From an uncultured Rhodospirillales bacterium (lineage in GTDB: Bacteria; Pseudomonadota; Alphaproteobacteria; ATCC43930; CGMCC-115725): a stretch of DNA of 64,000 nt. The stretch is from positions 62,001 to 126,000 of the forward strand of contig CAIJOA010000039.1 of assembly GCA_903822185.1 (NCBI GenBank), written 5' to 3'. The notes beneath the pieces were generated by a model, which saw nothing but the letters and a program-made list of their open reading frames with translations, made no database searches and was not told where the DNA came from. Numbering within the stretch: position 1 is the stretch's first letter; every line of letters starts with the position of its first letter. This document shows, in pieces, positions 17,317 through 24,717 of this stretch. The position numbers were made by a program, and so were the translations under genes.

Positions 17317-18348
17317 TTATTTCGCGAATTGGGTCGTGAAGAGATTGTCGTAGGTCTTGAGCTTCTCTTCCGGTTTCATGAAACCGGCAGCGACATTCAT
17401 GTTCTCGGCATTCGCCAATTGCAGCGCCTCGGGCACGGGCGGCATCGGCGTCATATCGCGAACCGCTTCATACGATGCTTTCAGGACGGCATCGTCCACG
17501 TTCTGGAAGCGCTTCTTGAGAATCGAGACTGATTCATTCGGATTGTCTTTGATGAATTTGGCGGCAAGCGTCATCACATGCCCCATCTTCACGCAGATCG
17601 AGTTATGGCTGGCGCAAAAATCGGGACGGGTAATCAGCATGACCGAGCCGATCGGATTGAACTGAGTCGGCTCGCCCTTGGTCCCGTCGGCGACAATCAC
17701 CGCGCTGCCGTCCGTGATCACCTGCTGCGTCCAGGGCGGACCACCGGCAAAGCCATCGATCGCCTTGCGCGCGAAAGCGGAGAGCGTGTCGGCCGGCTGC
17801 ATCGGCGTGACCGTCACGGAGTCCGGATCGATACCGCCCTCTTTCGCGACCACGCGAACGATCGAATGAACGACAGAGCTGACGGCGTCGATACCGATCG
17901 TCTTGCCCTTCAATATCTTGGCGCGTTCCGCGAGCGATGCCTTCGGATCGAAATGCGCGGCGTCAGCGATGTCTTTGCGCAGGACGATGTTCTGGCCGTT
18001 GGCGTTGCCCATATTGGCGATCGCCAGCAGCGGTTGCCCCTTCGAGGCCGCGCGGGTCAGCGAGCCGCCGGACGACAGGGAGAAATCGGTCGAACCGGCA
18101 ATGACCGCATTCATCGAGCCGACACCGGCGATGAAATTGACCTTCACGTCGAGGCCTTGCTGTTCCCAGAGATGCTGGTCATCGGCAATAAATTCGGCGA
18201 GGAAAAGAACGACATAAGCGGGGATCGCGACCGAGGTCTTTTCGGTTTCAGCATGCGCCGGGGCATATGCGCCCGCCGTCAACAACGCCGCAAAACTTGC
18301 CGCGCCCAGCAAAGCGTTACGTAAATTTTTAAATGACAGGCTGCCCAT
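17317..18348 (-). CDS. NMT1/TauA-like ABC substrate-binding protein, array member 10 of 10 (promoter-proximal)
   Basis: A 343-residue paralogue with a signal peptide ending at PAHA/ETE and a strong Shine-Dalgarno (GGAGGAAATAA). Motifs are NGQNIVLRKDIADAAHFDPK, GPPWTQQV and RPDFCASHNSICVKMGHVM; it is the only member with RPDF and with Asn instead of Arg after the His. It is the first gene of the ten-gene minus-strand array and is divergent from HCHL paralogue 2 across a 189-base intergenic region. In many ABC operons a hairpin after the SBP gene raises its level relative to later genes; the palindrome directly after this gene could do that here. Confidence 0.85.
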   Translation of the reverse strand: MGSLSFKNLRNALLGAASFAALLTAGAYAPAHAETEKTSVAIPAYVVLFLAEFIADDQHLWEQQGLDVKVNFIAGVGSMNAVIAGSTDFSLSSGGSLTRAASKGQPLLAIANMGNANGQNIVLRKDIADAAHFDPKASLAERAKILKGKTIGIDAVSSVVHSIVRVVAKEGGIDPDSVTVTPMQPADTLSAFARKAIDGFAGGPPWTQQVITDGSAVIVADGTKGEPTQFNPIGSVMLITRPDFCASHNSICVKMGHVMTLAAKFIKDNPNESVSILKKRFQNVDDAVLKASYEAVRDMTPMPPVPEALQLANAENMNVAAGFMKPEEKLKTYDNLFTTQFAK

Positions 18349-18537
18349 TTATTTCCTCCAGCATGCGATTTGTGAGCGTCAAAGGAGGGGGACGATTTTC
18401 CGCCACCTTCGCGCCGTTCTTGGTGCAAAAGCTAACTGAATCCCACCTGCGGTTCAATGATGCGCGCGGCGTGGGAAATGGCTATTCTCCGCGCCGCAAA
18501 AAGGCGGTTCCGCCGAGAAACCAGGAGACAGAGAATA
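18349..18537. other. Divergent intergenic region between the SBP array and HCHL 2
   Basis: This 189-base space must carry the promoter of the ten-gene SBP array (minus strand) and that of the HCHL 2 gene (plus strand). RBS-like sequences are clear at both edges (TTTCCTCC on the minus side, CAGGAGACAG on the plus side). No convincing -35/-10 pair or strong palindromic operator was recognised by eye. Confidence 0.5.
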
Positions 18538-19392
18538 ATGGCTACCCCCCGCAAAAAAGCCGTGGCGCGTCCCGCAGAGACCGAAGCACCGGTAAAAGTC
18601 GATATCGCTGGTGGTATCGCCTGGGTCACGCTCAACCGGCCCGAAAAGCGCAATGCGATCAGCCCGGCCCTTTCGGCGGAAATGATCCGGCAGCTCGATC
18701 TGCTGGAGGTCAATCCCGAGGTCGGCGTGGTCGTCATCACCGGCGCGGGCAATGCCTATTGCGCAGGCATGGATTTGAAGGAATTCTTCCGCGCGAGCGA
18801 CCCGTTGAGCGCCGAAGAGAAAGCCGTCTTTTCGCGCGCCAGCGCGCAATGGCAATGGCGCCGCCTCAACTACTACATGAAGCCGACCATCGCGATGGTG
18901 AACGGCTGGTGCTTCGGCGCCGGCTTCAATTCGGTCGTTTCCTGCGATTTGGCGGTTGCCGCGAACGAAGCCGTCTTCGGCCTTTCCGAAATCAACTGGG
19001 GCATGATCCCGGCCGGCAACGTGCTGAAAGCCACCGTCACGACGATGAATCATCGTGATTCGCTGTATTACACGATGACCGGCGAAACCTTCGACGGCAA
19101 AAAGGCCGCCTCGATGGGCCTCGTCAACGAATCCGTGCCGTTGTCGAAGCTGAAGAAGCGCGTCACCGACCTTGCCAAAATCCTGCTCGACAAGAACCCG
19201 ACCACGCTGCGCCAGGCCAAACATGCCTGCAAGCGCGTCATCAGCATGGATTGGGATGCGTCCGAGGATTATCTGTTCGCAAAGATCGACCAGATGCGGT
19301 TCCTCGACCCCGAGCAGGGCCGTCAAAAGGCCATGACCCAGTTCCTCGACGAAAAGACCTATCGTCCGGGCCTCGGCAACTACAAGAAATAA
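18538..19392 (+). CDS. HCHL-like crotonase, paralogue 2
   Basis: This 284-residue crotonase is collinear with HCHL after an eight-residue longer, Lys/Arg/Ala-rich N-terminus. The start at 18538 follows CAGGAGACAGAGAAT. HCHL catalytic E143 and W146 map to E151 and W154 (SEINWGMIPAGN). The two tyrosines that bind the substrate phenol in HCHL (Tyr75, Tyr239) are both phenylalanine here (F83, F247), and Ser123 is N131. This suggests a CoA thioester lacking the 4-hydroxyl, or a different orientation. It is divergent from the SBP array and followed by a ThDP enzyme that could act on an aldehyde or 2-oxo acid product. Exact activity is inferred, not shown. Confidence 0.8.
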   Translation: MATPRKKAVARPAETEAPVKVDIAGGIAWVTLNRPEKRNAISPALSAEMIRQLDLLEVNPEVGVVVITGAGNAYCAGMDLKEFFRASDPLSAEEKAVFSRASAQWQWRRLNYYMKPTIAMVNGWCFGAGFNSVVSCDLAVAANEAVFGLSEINWGMIPAGNVLKATVTTMNHRDSLYYTMTGETFDGKKAASMGLVNESVPLSKLKKRVTDLAKILLDKNPTTLRQAKHACKRVISMDWDASEDYLFAKIDQMRFLDPEQGRQKAMTQFLDEKTYRPGLGNYKK

Positions 19393-19400
19393 GCGATTGG

Positions 19401-19434
19401 AAGCGGTGGGCTTGCGCAAGCCCCCGCTTTCTCC
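19401..19434 (+). terminator. Probable rho-independent terminator
   Basis: Arms AAGCGG(T)GGGCTT and AAGCCCCCGCTT pair with a GCGC loop and one bulged base, followed by TTTCTCCC. It lies just after the HCHL 2 stop and before the RBS of the ThDP enzyme gene, so it may only partly separate the two transcripts. Confidence 0.55.
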
Positions 19435-19478
19435 CAATCTTTCGATAATTCAATAATAGCGACAATCAGGAGGACACA

Positions 19479-21242
19479 ATGGCAGACGAAACTTCTTCGA
19501 AGGCACCTTCAAATTGGACCGAACAACCCGCAGGCGACGTCGCCGATGCCGTCGTCGGCTCGATGACCGCCGGTGGCATTGATCACCTCTTTTTCACCTC
19601 CGGCAGCGAGATCGGCTTCTATCAGGAAGCCACCGAGAAGGCGAAAGCGCAGGGTCGCAAGACCCTCAACCTCATCACCGTGCCGCTGGAACATGTCAGC
19701 CTCAACGCGGCACTCGGCTTCGCCGCCGTGACCGGCCGCCCGGCCGCCACCGCCGCCCATGTCGATTGCGGCACCCAGCATTACGGCGGCGCCGTCCATA
19801 CCGCCTGGCGCTCGGGCCTCCCCGTGATCATGACCGCAGGCAGCCCCCCGACGGCCTATCCCGGTTCGATCCGCGGCGCCCGCAACGGCGTGCATCTCTG
19901 GTCGCAGCAGCAATGGGACCAGAACAGCATCGTTCGGCAATATGTGAAATGGGACAAGAAGCTGGAGTACCAGGATAATCCGGGCCTGATGATGAGCCGC
20001 GCGATCCAGGTCGCGACCAGCGAGCCGGCGGGCCCTGTCTATATCAGCTTCCCGCAGGAAATCGCCCTGCTGCCACTCAACGGCACGCGCTATCCGACCG
20101 TGGCGCAACTCGGCGTCGCGCGGCCGGCCGCGCCCGATCCGGAAGGCATCAAGGAGATCGTCGATCATCTCCTCAAGGCGAAGAACCCGATGTTCGTCGC
20201 CATCGGCGCGGGCCGCAACGACAAGGCCGTACCGGCCATGATCGAGTTGTGCGAGCTCGCCGGCGTTCCGGTGGTCGCCAGCGGCCATGGCGGCTACCTG
20301 ACCATCCCGATGACGCACCCGCTTTATCAGCGCAACATGATGTTGCTGAAAGAAGCGGACATGGTCGTCACCTTCGAGGCTGAGGTACCCTGGCTGCCGG
20401 GCATGAACGAGCCGCCGCAGAACGCCTATATCGCGGCGATCGACCATGATCCGATCCGCGGGCGCATCCCGAACTATGACTTCAGCGCCAACAACCGCGT
20501 CACGGCGGACCCGGTGCTGGGCATGAAGGCGCTGACCGCCGAGCTCAAGAGCCGCATGACCGACGGCGACAAGAAGAACGCCGCCGATCGCTCGGAGCGC
20601 TGGGCGAAGCATTCGAAGGAAGCCTGGGCCAAGCTCGAAGCGGATGCGAAGTCGCGCGGGACCAAGAACCCGATCGACCCGATCTGGGTCAGCTATCAGC
20701 TCGGCCAGATCCTCGACGACAATTGCATCGTGTTCGACGAAACGCTCGCTACACCCAAGCTGCGCGACTACCTCCACATCTCGAAGCCGCGCTCTTACTT
20801 CAAGCAGAACGGATCGAGCGGCGGCTGGACGCCCGGTGCCGCGCTCGGCGCGAAGTTCGGCGCTCCCGATCGCGACATCATCTCGGTCTGCGGTGACGGC
20901 TTCTACATGTTCGGCACGCCGGGCCCGGCCCTTTGGGCGGCGGCGCATTACAAGAAGCCGTTCATGGCGGTGGTTTACGTCAACCGCAGCTACAGCACGG
21001 GTACGCTCGCCGTTTCCGACAAGTATCCGGATTCGTTCGCCAAGAAGGCTGGCTATCCCGGCGGCTATTTCGATCCGCCGATCGATTTCGCCAAGGAAGC
21101 CGAAGCGTGCGGCGCTTACGGCGAGAACGTCCGAGATCCGGCCGAAGTCGGTCCGGCGCTGAAGCGTGGCTTGGCGCAAATCCGTGCCGGCAAGCCGGCG
21201 GTCATCGCCGTCTGGCTGCCGCGTCTCGGCCAGAAAGACTAA
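19479..21242 (+). CDS. Thiamine diphosphate-dependent enzyme (acetolactate synthase/benzoylformate decarboxylase superfamily)
   Basis: This 587-residue protein has the three-domain layout of the superfamily: N-terminal pyrimidine-binding domain (residues about 15-190) with the activating glutamate in TVPLEHVSLNAALGFAA, a central domain (about 210-350), and a C-terminal diphosphate-binding domain with GDGFYMFGTPGPALWAAAHY followed by YVNRSYST, the GDG-x(n)-N motif. It likely decarboxylates a 2-oxo acid or joins or cleaves C-C bonds; subfamily assignment is not possible by eye. The start has AGGAGGACACA before ATG. Its location behind HCHL 2 suggests handling of an aldehyde or keto acid. It ends with a clear terminator. 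Confidence 0.85.
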   Translation: MADETSSKAPSNWTEQPAGDVADAVVGSMTAGGIDHLFFTSGSEIGFYQEATEKAKAQGRKTLNLITVPLEHVSLNAALGFAAVTGRPAATAAHVDCGTQHYGGAVHTAWRSGLPVIMTAGSPPTAYPGSIRGARNGVHLWSQQQWDQNSIVRQYVKWDKKLEYQDNPGLMMSRAIQVATSEPAGPVYISFPQEIALLPLNGTRYPTVAQLGVARPAAPDPEGIKEIVDHLLKAKNPMFVAIGAGRNDKAVPAMIELCELAGVPVVASGHGGYLTIPMTHPLYQRNMMLLKEADMVVTFEAEVPWLPGMNEPPQNAYIAAIDHDPIRGRIPNYDFSANNRVTADPVLGMKALTAELKSRMTDGDKKNAADRSERWAKHSKEAWAKLEADAKSRGTKNPIDPIWVSYQLGQILDDNCIVFDETLATPKLRDYLHISKPRSYFKQNGSSGGWTPGAALGAKFGAPDRDIISVCGDGFYMFGTPGPALWAAAHYKKPFMAVVYVNRSYSTGTLAVSDKYPDSFAKKAGYPGGYFDPPIDFAKEAEACGAYGENVRDPAEVGPALKRGLAQIRAGKPAVIAVWLPRLGQKD

Positions 21243-21270
21243 GCGACTCTGTCATAATTGTCGCCTTAGC

Positions 21271-21307
21271 GGCGTGGCAACCTAGCGGTTGCCACGCCGT
21301 TTTTCTT
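21271..21307 (+). terminator. Rho-independent terminator
   Basis: GGCGTGGCAACC and GGTTGCCACGCC pair perfectly around TAGC, followed by GTTTTTCTTT. It ends the ThDP enzyme transcript just before the GST gene's RBS. Confidence 0.9.
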
Positions 21308-21337
21308 TAATAGCCGCGTCATCAACAGGAGGGCCGC

Positions 21338-21970
21338 ATGGCCGATGAAATCGTCCTTTACACAAATCCGCAATCGCGCGGCCGGATCATCCGTTGGATG
21401 CTCGAGGAAGTCGGTCAGCCCTACCGCACCGAGATCATGGATTATGCGACGAATTCCATGAAGGCGCCCGCCTATCTGGCCATCAATCCCATGGGGAAGA
21501 TTCCGACGATCACGCACGGCAGCACGGTCGTCACCGAATGCGCCGCGATTTGCGCATATCTGGCCGATGCCTTTCCCGCTGCCGGTCTCGCGCCGGCGCT
21601 GACCGACAACGCCCGTGGCCCTTATTACCGGTGGCTGTTTTTCGCAGCGGGCCCGATCGAAGCGGCCGTCAGCAACAAGGCGCTCGGCTTCGTCGTCCCC
21701 GACGGGCGCGAGCGGATGATGGGCTACGGCACGTATGGTGATGTGCTGAATACGCTCGAAAAGGCGGTATCGCAGGGCGATTATCTCGCGGGCGGCAAAT
21801 TCTCGGCAGCCGACCTCTATGTCGGCTCGCATCTCGCCTTCGGGATGCAGTTCAACACGATCGAGAAACGGCCGGCGTTCGAGAAGTATCTGGCGAAATT
21901 GGTAGCTCGTCCTGCCGCCATCCGGGCGAAAGAACTCGATGATGCCGACGCGGCGAAACTAACAAAGTAA
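21338..21970 (+). CDS. Glutathione S-transferase family protein
   Basis: This 210-residue protein has an N-terminal thioredoxin-like domain (YTNPQSRGRIIRWMLEEVG, with Ser12 of NPQSRGR in the usual position of the catalytic Ser/Cys) and a helical C-domain with SAADLYVGSHLAFG, the conserved N-capping motif. It may conjugate, isomerise or reduce an aromatic-pathway intermediate, as GSTs do in several aromatic operons. The RBS is CAGGAGGGCCGC. The stop directly abuts a palindromic repeat shared with the convergent FAH gene. Confidence 0.85.
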   Translation: MADEIVLYTNPQSRGRIIRWMLEEVGQPYRTEIMDYATNSMKAPAYLAINPMGKIPTITHGSTVVTECAAICAYLADAFPAAGLAPALTDNARGPYYRWLFFAAGPIEAAVSNKALGFVVPDGRERMMGYGTYGDVLNTLEKAVSQGDYLAGGKFSAADLYVGSHLAFGMQFNTIEKRPAFEKYLAKLVARPAAIRAKELDDADAAKLTK

Positions 21971-22048
21971 CGTCATTGCGAGGAGCGTAGCGACAAAGCA
22001 ATCCAGTGTGCGTATAAACTGGATTGCTTCGCTTCACTCGCAATGACG
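21971..22048. repeat. 78-bp palindromic intergenic repeat, CGTCATTGCGAG family (copy 2)
   Basis: Same family as 2236-2313: outer arms CGTCATTGCGAG and CTCGCAATGACG, inner arms AAGCAATCCAGT and ACTGGATTGCTTC. It fills the space between the convergent GST and FAH genes and can form a hairpin in both transcripts, so it may act as a terminator there. Confidence 0.9.
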
Positions 22049-22051
22049 ACG

Positions 22052-22966
22052 TTACGCGACCGTGTTGATAAGGTCGCCGATCTTCTCGATCGTGATCTTC
22101 ACCGTATCGCCGCGTTTCAGGAACACGCCGGTCTCACCGCCGACACCGGATGGCGTGCCGGTCAGGACGACATCGCCCGGATAGAGCGTGATGCGCGACG
22201 ACAGATGCGCGATCTGTTCCGCGGCGGTGAAGATCATTTTGCTGGTATTCGAATCCTGCTTGATCTCGCCGTTGACCCAGAGCTTCATGCCAAGATTTTG
22301 CGGATCGCCGACTTCTTCAGCCGGAACCAGCCAAGGACCAAGCGGGCAAGCGCCATCAAAATTCTTCTGGCCGATCCAGTCATATTTAAACGGCGAGTGG
22401 AAATCGATATGCGGCCGCAGCGTCATGTCGCGGGCCGAGAGATCGTTGCCGATGGTGTAGAAGGCGACATGATCCATCGCCTTGGCCAGCGGCACGTTCT
22501 TCATCTTGGTGCCGATCACCAATGCCAGCTCGGCTTCCCAATCCAGTTTCTCGCAGGTGAGATCGACCGCATCGCCATGGGCGACGGCACAACGTGAAAT
22601 CTTGACGAAATGCCAGGGGTTGAGGCCGACCGTATGCGGGTCCGGATCGGCGGGTATGCCGAGGACTTTCGCCATGTTCTCGACATGGTCGGTGTAATTC
22701 GCGCCGGCGCAATAGATCGTCGGCGGATAAAGGATCGGCACCAGTAGCTTCACGTCGCTGAGCTTTTTGCCTGGCTTGCCGCTCGCCAAGCCGGCAGCGT
22801 CCTTCACCACCGATTTCGCCGCGGCCCAATCGTTGAGCACGCCTAATACCGTCGCATAGGCAGGCTTTCCCGTCAGCGCCGAGAGATCATGCACCGTGTC
22901 GCCGACCGCGATGCCCGCGCGCGGCCCCTCGGAGGTCTGGTAGCTCAAAAGACGATAACTGGTCAT
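22052..22966 (-). CDS. Fumarylacetoacetate hydrolase (FAH)-family hydrolase
   Basis: A 304-residue FAH-fold enzyme. The metal site is visible: E144 and E146 in DWEAELALVIG, D175 in GNDLSARD, and H94 in YTDHVENM as the likely general base. The family includes acylpyruvate hydrolases, HpcE-type isomerases and 2-keto-4-pentenoate-type hydratases; length and the N-terminal extension (YRLLSYQTSEGPRAGIAVGD) suit the acylpyruvase or ring-cleavage product group. It is the last gene of the long minus-strand catabolic block, 17 bases after HyuB. The substrate is not determined. Confidence 0.85.
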   Translation of the reverse strand: MTSYRLLSYQTSEGPRAGIAVGDTVHDLSALTGKPAYATVLGVLNDWAAAKSVVKDAAGLASGKPGKKLSDVKLLVPILYPPTIYCAGANYTDHVENMAKVLGIPADPDPHTVGLNPWHFVKISRCAVAHGDAVDLTCEKLDWEAELALVIGTKMKNVPLAKAMDHVAFYTIGNDLSARDMTLRPHIDFHSPFKYDWIGQKNFDGACPLGPWLVPAEEVGDPQNLGMKLWVNGEIKQDSNTSKMIFTAAEQIAHLSSRITLYPGDVVLTGTPSGVGGETGVFLKRGDTVKITIEKIGDLINTVA

Positions 22967-22983
22967 GTCTTTGTCCTTCCCTT

Positions 22984-24717
22984 TTAAACTTTGCCGCGAC
23001 GTTGCGCGGTGGCGGCTTCATCGATCTTGCCGGTTTTGACATCAACGACGACGCCGTAATCCGAAGCGGCCGCCTCAGCGCTGACATAGCCTTCGACCAC
23101 GTCATGCGCAACGCGGTCGGCCGGGCGCAGTTTCGCATCGCCGAACCCGCCACCGCCGCCCGAGCGGATCATGAAGGCGTCGCCCTTGTTCATGCGCTTG
23201 CCGATCAGCTTGGCGTTCTGGGGATTGTCCTCCCAGTCACCGGCCGTGCGCATCGACATCGAATTGCCGTCCCCGTCGCCGCCGCCGTAAAGCCCCCAGG
23301 GCTTGCAGAACTTCCGCTCGATCTTGGTGTTGAGCATCATTGGGCACAGCGCCTCGACGGCGAAGTCCGCGCCAAGGCCACCGCGATACTGCCCCGCCCC
23401 GCCGCTGTCGGTACGCAACGTGTAATGATCGACCAACACCGGGAACTTGGCTTCGAGCTGTTCCGTCGGCGTGTTGTGGGTGTCGCCGTCATTGATGCAG
23501 ACCGTGACCGAGACGCCGTCCTCGGATGATTTCGCACCCCAGCCGCCGCCGACCGGGCCAACGTGCGTCACAAAAAAATTGCCCTCGGGCGAGATACCCT
23601 GCAGCGTCGCAATGACGAGATCGGCATGATGCGCGGCGATCGTGCGATCGGGAATAGCCGGGGCAAGCGCCTTGAAAATCGTATCGATGACCGTCTGCGG
23701 GAACGACATCCAGTTCTGCAGCGGCGCCGGCCGTACCGCGCTGATGACGCGGCCCAGCGGGATTATCACCTTGAGCGAGCGGAAGCTGCCTTCGTTCAAT
23801 GGGTAATTCGTCGGTGTCGCAATACATTTATAGGCGACCTGAGCGCAGGCGATGCCGGTCGCGATGCCGGAATTGAAGAAGCCGCGCACCTGGGCGCCGA
23901 CCTCGGACAGATCGATGGTCATTTCGTCGCCTTCGACGATGACCTTCACCTTGATCGGCACATGTTTGCCGACATCGAGACCATCGTCGTCCATGAAAGA
24001 CTCGGCTTCATAGACACCATCGGGAATCGTGCGCGTGTTGGCGCGCGCTTCGGCTTCGGTCTGATCCATGATCACGGCAACGGAATTGAGCACGTCGTCG
24101 CGGCCATAGCGATTGACCAGTTCGAGGAAACGCCGCTCGCCCGTCGCCAGCGACGTGATCTGGGCGCGCAGATCGCCCATCGCGAAATCGGGCAGACGGC
24201 AATTCATGCGGATGAAGTCGATCAGATCCTGGTTGATCTCGCCGCGCTTGCGGTATTTCAGCATCGGGATCTGCAATCCCTCGCTGTAGATGTCGGTCGA
24301 GACCGTGCCGCGCGACCCGCCGATATCGAGCCAATGCGCCATGCAGCAACCGAAGGCTAAAATCTTGCCTTCGTGGAAAATCGGAATCGTGAAAGTGACG
24401 TGGTTGAGATGGCTGCCGGTGATATAGCCGTCATTGGTGACGAGGATGTCGCCCTCGTGGATGCCTTCCGCGGCGAAATGCTTCAGCTTTGCCTTCACCG
24501 TTTCCGACATGCCGCGAATGAACATCGGTAGGCCGAGACCGATCGAGATCGTATCGCCATCAGCGGTAAACAGACCGACGGTGAAATCCAGCGCCTCATA
24601 GACAATGAGATTGTAAGCCGTCCGCATCAGGTTGGTCTTCATCTCCTCCGTAACGGCGATGAGACCGTTGCGGATGATTTCGACCGTGATCGCATCGACT
24701 TCTTTGGTGGCGCTCAT
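22984..24717 (-). CDS. Hydantoinase B/oxoprolinase family subunit
   Basis: A 577-residue HyuB/acetone-carboxylase-alpha-like protein with the family opening VDAITVEIIRNGLIAVTEEM, the central LVTNDGYITGSHLNHVTF block and the C-terminal FMIRSGGGGGFGDAKLRPA. It pairs with HyuA, whose gene overlaps it by four bases (ATGA). HyuAB-type enzymes use ATP to hydrolyse lactams or hydantoins, or to carboxylate ketones; which of these applies cannot be read. Its end lies 17 bases before the FAH gene. Confidence 0.88.
   Translation of the reverse strand: MSATKEVDAITVEIIRNGLIAVTEEMKTNLMRTAYNLIVYEALDFTVGLFTADGDTISIGLGLPMFIRGMSETVKAKLKHFAAEGIHEGDILVTNDGYITGSHLNHVTFTIPIFHEGKILAFGCCMAHWLDIGGSRGTVSTDIYSEGLQIPMLKYRKRGEINQDLIDFIRMNCRLPDFAMGDLRAQITSLATGERRFLELVNRYGRDDVLNSVAVIMDQTEAEARANTRTIPDGVYEAESFMDDDGLDVGKHVPIKVKVIVEGDEMTIDLSEVGAQVRGFFNSGIATGIACAQVAYKCIATPTNYPLNEGSFRSLKVIIPLGRVISAVRPAPLQNWMSFPQTVIDTIFKALAPAIPDRTIAAHHADLVIATLQGISPEGNFFVTHVGPVGGGWGAKSSEDGVSVTVCINDGDTHNTPTEQLEAKFPVLVDHYTLRTDSGGAGQYRGGLGADFAVEALCPMMLNTKIERKFCKPWGLYGGGDGDGNSMSMRTAGDWEDNPQNAKLIGKRMNKGDAFMIRSGGGGGFGDAKLRPADRVAHDVVEGYVSAEAAASDYGVVVDVKTGKIDEAATAQRRGKV

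Noticed and set aside
8346-18324. A series of open frames on the plus strand opposite each of the ten SBP genes
   Set aside because: They repeat because the sense genes are paralogous; none has an RBS or known motif.
19509-21179. 556-codon open frame antisense to the ThDP enzyme gene
   Set aside because: It is rich in Arg/Ala/His/Val with no recognisable domain, while the opposite strand encodes a full ThDP enzyme with intact motifs. Long antisense frames are usual in high-GC genes.
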